A stretch of 64,000 nucleotides of DNA from Brassica napus (Eukaryota > Streptophyta > Magnoliopsida > Brassicales > Brassicaceae), in NCBI RefSeq assembly GCF_020379485.1, contig NW_026014637.1, positions 129,501 to 193,500 on the forward strand, given 5' to 3'. The notes below the pieces were generated by a model. The model was not told the origin of the DNA. It made no database searches and saw nothing but the letters and a program-made list of their open reading frames with translations. The translations under genes and the position numbers were made by a program. Of the stretch, positions 62,982-64,000 are shown in pieces. Every line of letters begins with the position of its first letter. The first letter of the stretch is position 1.

Positions 62982-64000
62982 TCACTCTTTATAGAAATCT
63001 GTTTTCTTTTCTAGTGATGTCTCAGTCAATACTTGTTTACTTGGACAAACTACAGCAAAGTGTCCTCTTTTATGACATCTATAACATGTCTGATCTTTTA
63101 AATTTTCAGAGTTAGAAGACTTACATTGGCTTGTTGTCTCTTCTTTCTTTGGGCTTGGAATCTCTTTATTCCTTAAGTCATGGACAGCTTTTGATTCCAA
63201 CAAGGATGTTGAGTTCGTGTCTTTCTGGACCTCAGGACCTGTCTTAATATTCTTGGACAAAGACAAGTGACTCATACTAGTGGGAGATGAGTTATAAACA
63301 AATTTATCAAGTATAGGACTTACCTTGGCCTTTCCTTGAAGAATTGGTTTGTCTGATTTTTCTTTGTGTCTAGCCAATGTGTCTGGGCTGAAAAGGTTCT
63401 TCTCCATGAACTTTGGGACCTCATAAGGTTGGTATTTATCATATAAAACCGTGGGCATCTGGCTTGGCCGAATCTGGTCTTGATAAATCAAGCTCCTATG
63501 GCCTTGTTGTGGCACAACTTTCTTTGCCTCTTTGGACACACCATTTGAAAATCTCCATGGGTATTTTCTTCTGGTTTCTTGCGTGGGAAGTGTAGTCACA
63601 TACTTCCTGATCATAACATCTTTAAGATCTTTCCAGTTGGTGACAACCTCTTCTGGACTTTTACCATGTGTCTTATCTACTCTTTTCCACCATGAGTAAG
63701 CTTTTCCGGAAAGTTGCTTGATGGCATGAGCTAGCCTCTCCTTCTTTGGCACGCCTTGGTATGAAAACCAATCATCCATGGTTATTTCCCATGATAAATA
63801 ATCATCTGGCCAACTACTACCTGAAAATGAATAAATCTTAACTTCATTAACTGATTTAAAATAAAGATAAGAATGAGTTAAGTATTTATAAGTTGAAGAA
63901 GTATGGTGTGAGGTGATCCATGAAGGATCTGGTGGCTTAGGCTCAACATAGCCAGTCTCTGGTGCATCTCCAAATCTTCTTTCTCTATGTTGTGGTCGTC
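62982..64000 (-). CDS. Gag of the gag-only element, copy 2, partial
   Basis: Frame open from the window edge at 64000 to a stop at 62982; its ATG would lie ~118 bp outside. Same domains as copy 1 (capsid region and CYRCHKRGHFAVVC). Differs by few residues, for example Arg to Ile near 63790 and Ser to Phe near 63407. Confidence 0.85.
   Translation of the reverse strand, partial: RPQHRERRFGDAPETGYVEPKPPDPSWITSHHTSSTYKYLTHSYLYFKSVNEVKIYSFSGSSWPDDYLSWEITMDDWFSYQGVPKKERLAHAIKQLSGKAYSWWKRVDKTHGKSPEEVVTNWKDLKDVMIRKYVTTLPTQETRRKYPWRFSNGVSKEAKKVVPQQGHRSLIYQDQIRPSQMPTVLYDKYQPYEVPKFMEKNLFSPDTLARHKEKSDKPILQGKAKVSPILDKFVYNSSPTSMSHLSLSKNIKTGPEVQKDTNSTSLLESKAVHDLRNKEIPSPKKEETTSQCKSSNSENLKDQTCYRCHKRGHFAVVCPSKQVLTETSLEKKTDFYKE

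Larger units (their letters stand above)
57540..64000 (-). mobile_element. Tandem gag-only LTR element (TR-GAG-like), LTR-internal-LTR-internal
   Basis: LTR 57540-59112, internal 59113-61099, LTR 61100-62678, internal 62679 to beyond the window. The two periods are 3560-3566 bp apart and nearly identical; they differ at a handful of bases and in a G-run length. PBS TGGTATCAGAGC (minus) sits next to the middle LTR. Internal DNA encodes gag and the start of a second ORF, but no protease, RT or integrase, so it must depend on another element. Flank AAAAC (57535-57539) is one possible target-duplication half; the other is outside. Confidence 0.8.

Overview
The window looks like nuclear DNA of a crucifer (Brassicaceae, probably tribe Brassiceae). 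It holds no convincing host protein-coding gene. It is a broken nucleolar-organiser (45S rDNA) locus filled with LTR retrotransposons. The family call rests on the ITS1, 5.8S and ITS2 text at 45510-46095, which I recognise as Brassica-type, and on the retroelements (Athila-like, Tekay-like, CRM-like, copia). No search could be run, so every homology statement is pattern recognition from memory.

Layout. Left end, minus strand: IGS-type repeats (1-465), spacer (466-880), the last ~379 nt of a 25S gene (881-1259), an LTR fragment (1262-2459), and an Athila-like element without pol (2460-10565) whose 5' end is cut off inside IGS repeats. From 10566 to 36830 lie ~9 kb of IGS repeats. They change orientation at a GACGTC palindrome at 11785-11790. 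Three Ty3/gypsy insertions with perfect 5-bp target duplications split them: a Tekay-like chromovirus (13715-22852, minus, TSD GGACA), a CRM-like centromeric-type element with one open gag-pol frame (25301-32431, plus, TSD ATGTG) and a CRM-related solo LTR (34317-35281, TSD CAACG).

The right half is one plus-strand rDNA unit in the expected order: Pol I promoter (36872), 5' ETS, 18S (37618-45509), ITS1, 5.8S, ITS2 and 25S (56241-57539). The 18S is split by a decayed copia element (38550-44875, TSD CCAAG) and also lacks the 530-loop region and ~215 nt near its 3' end. ITS2 and the 25S 5' end are separated by a decayed Athila-like element (46096-55672) and a partial Tat-like LTR (55673-56240). 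The 25S is cut at 57540 by a tandem LTR-internal-LTR-internal array of a gag-only element that runs off the window.

The most notable patterns are: (1) the inverted IGS arrays; (2) dozens of copies of the palindromic octamer TCGATCGA and its variants across both Athila-like elements, in LTRs and in frame as Ser-Ile-Asp inside proteins; (3) an accessory reading frame occupying the place of RT/RNase H/integrase in the left Athila-like element; and (4) long protein reading frames inside LTRs, in the CRM-like, the solo-LTR and the gag-only families.
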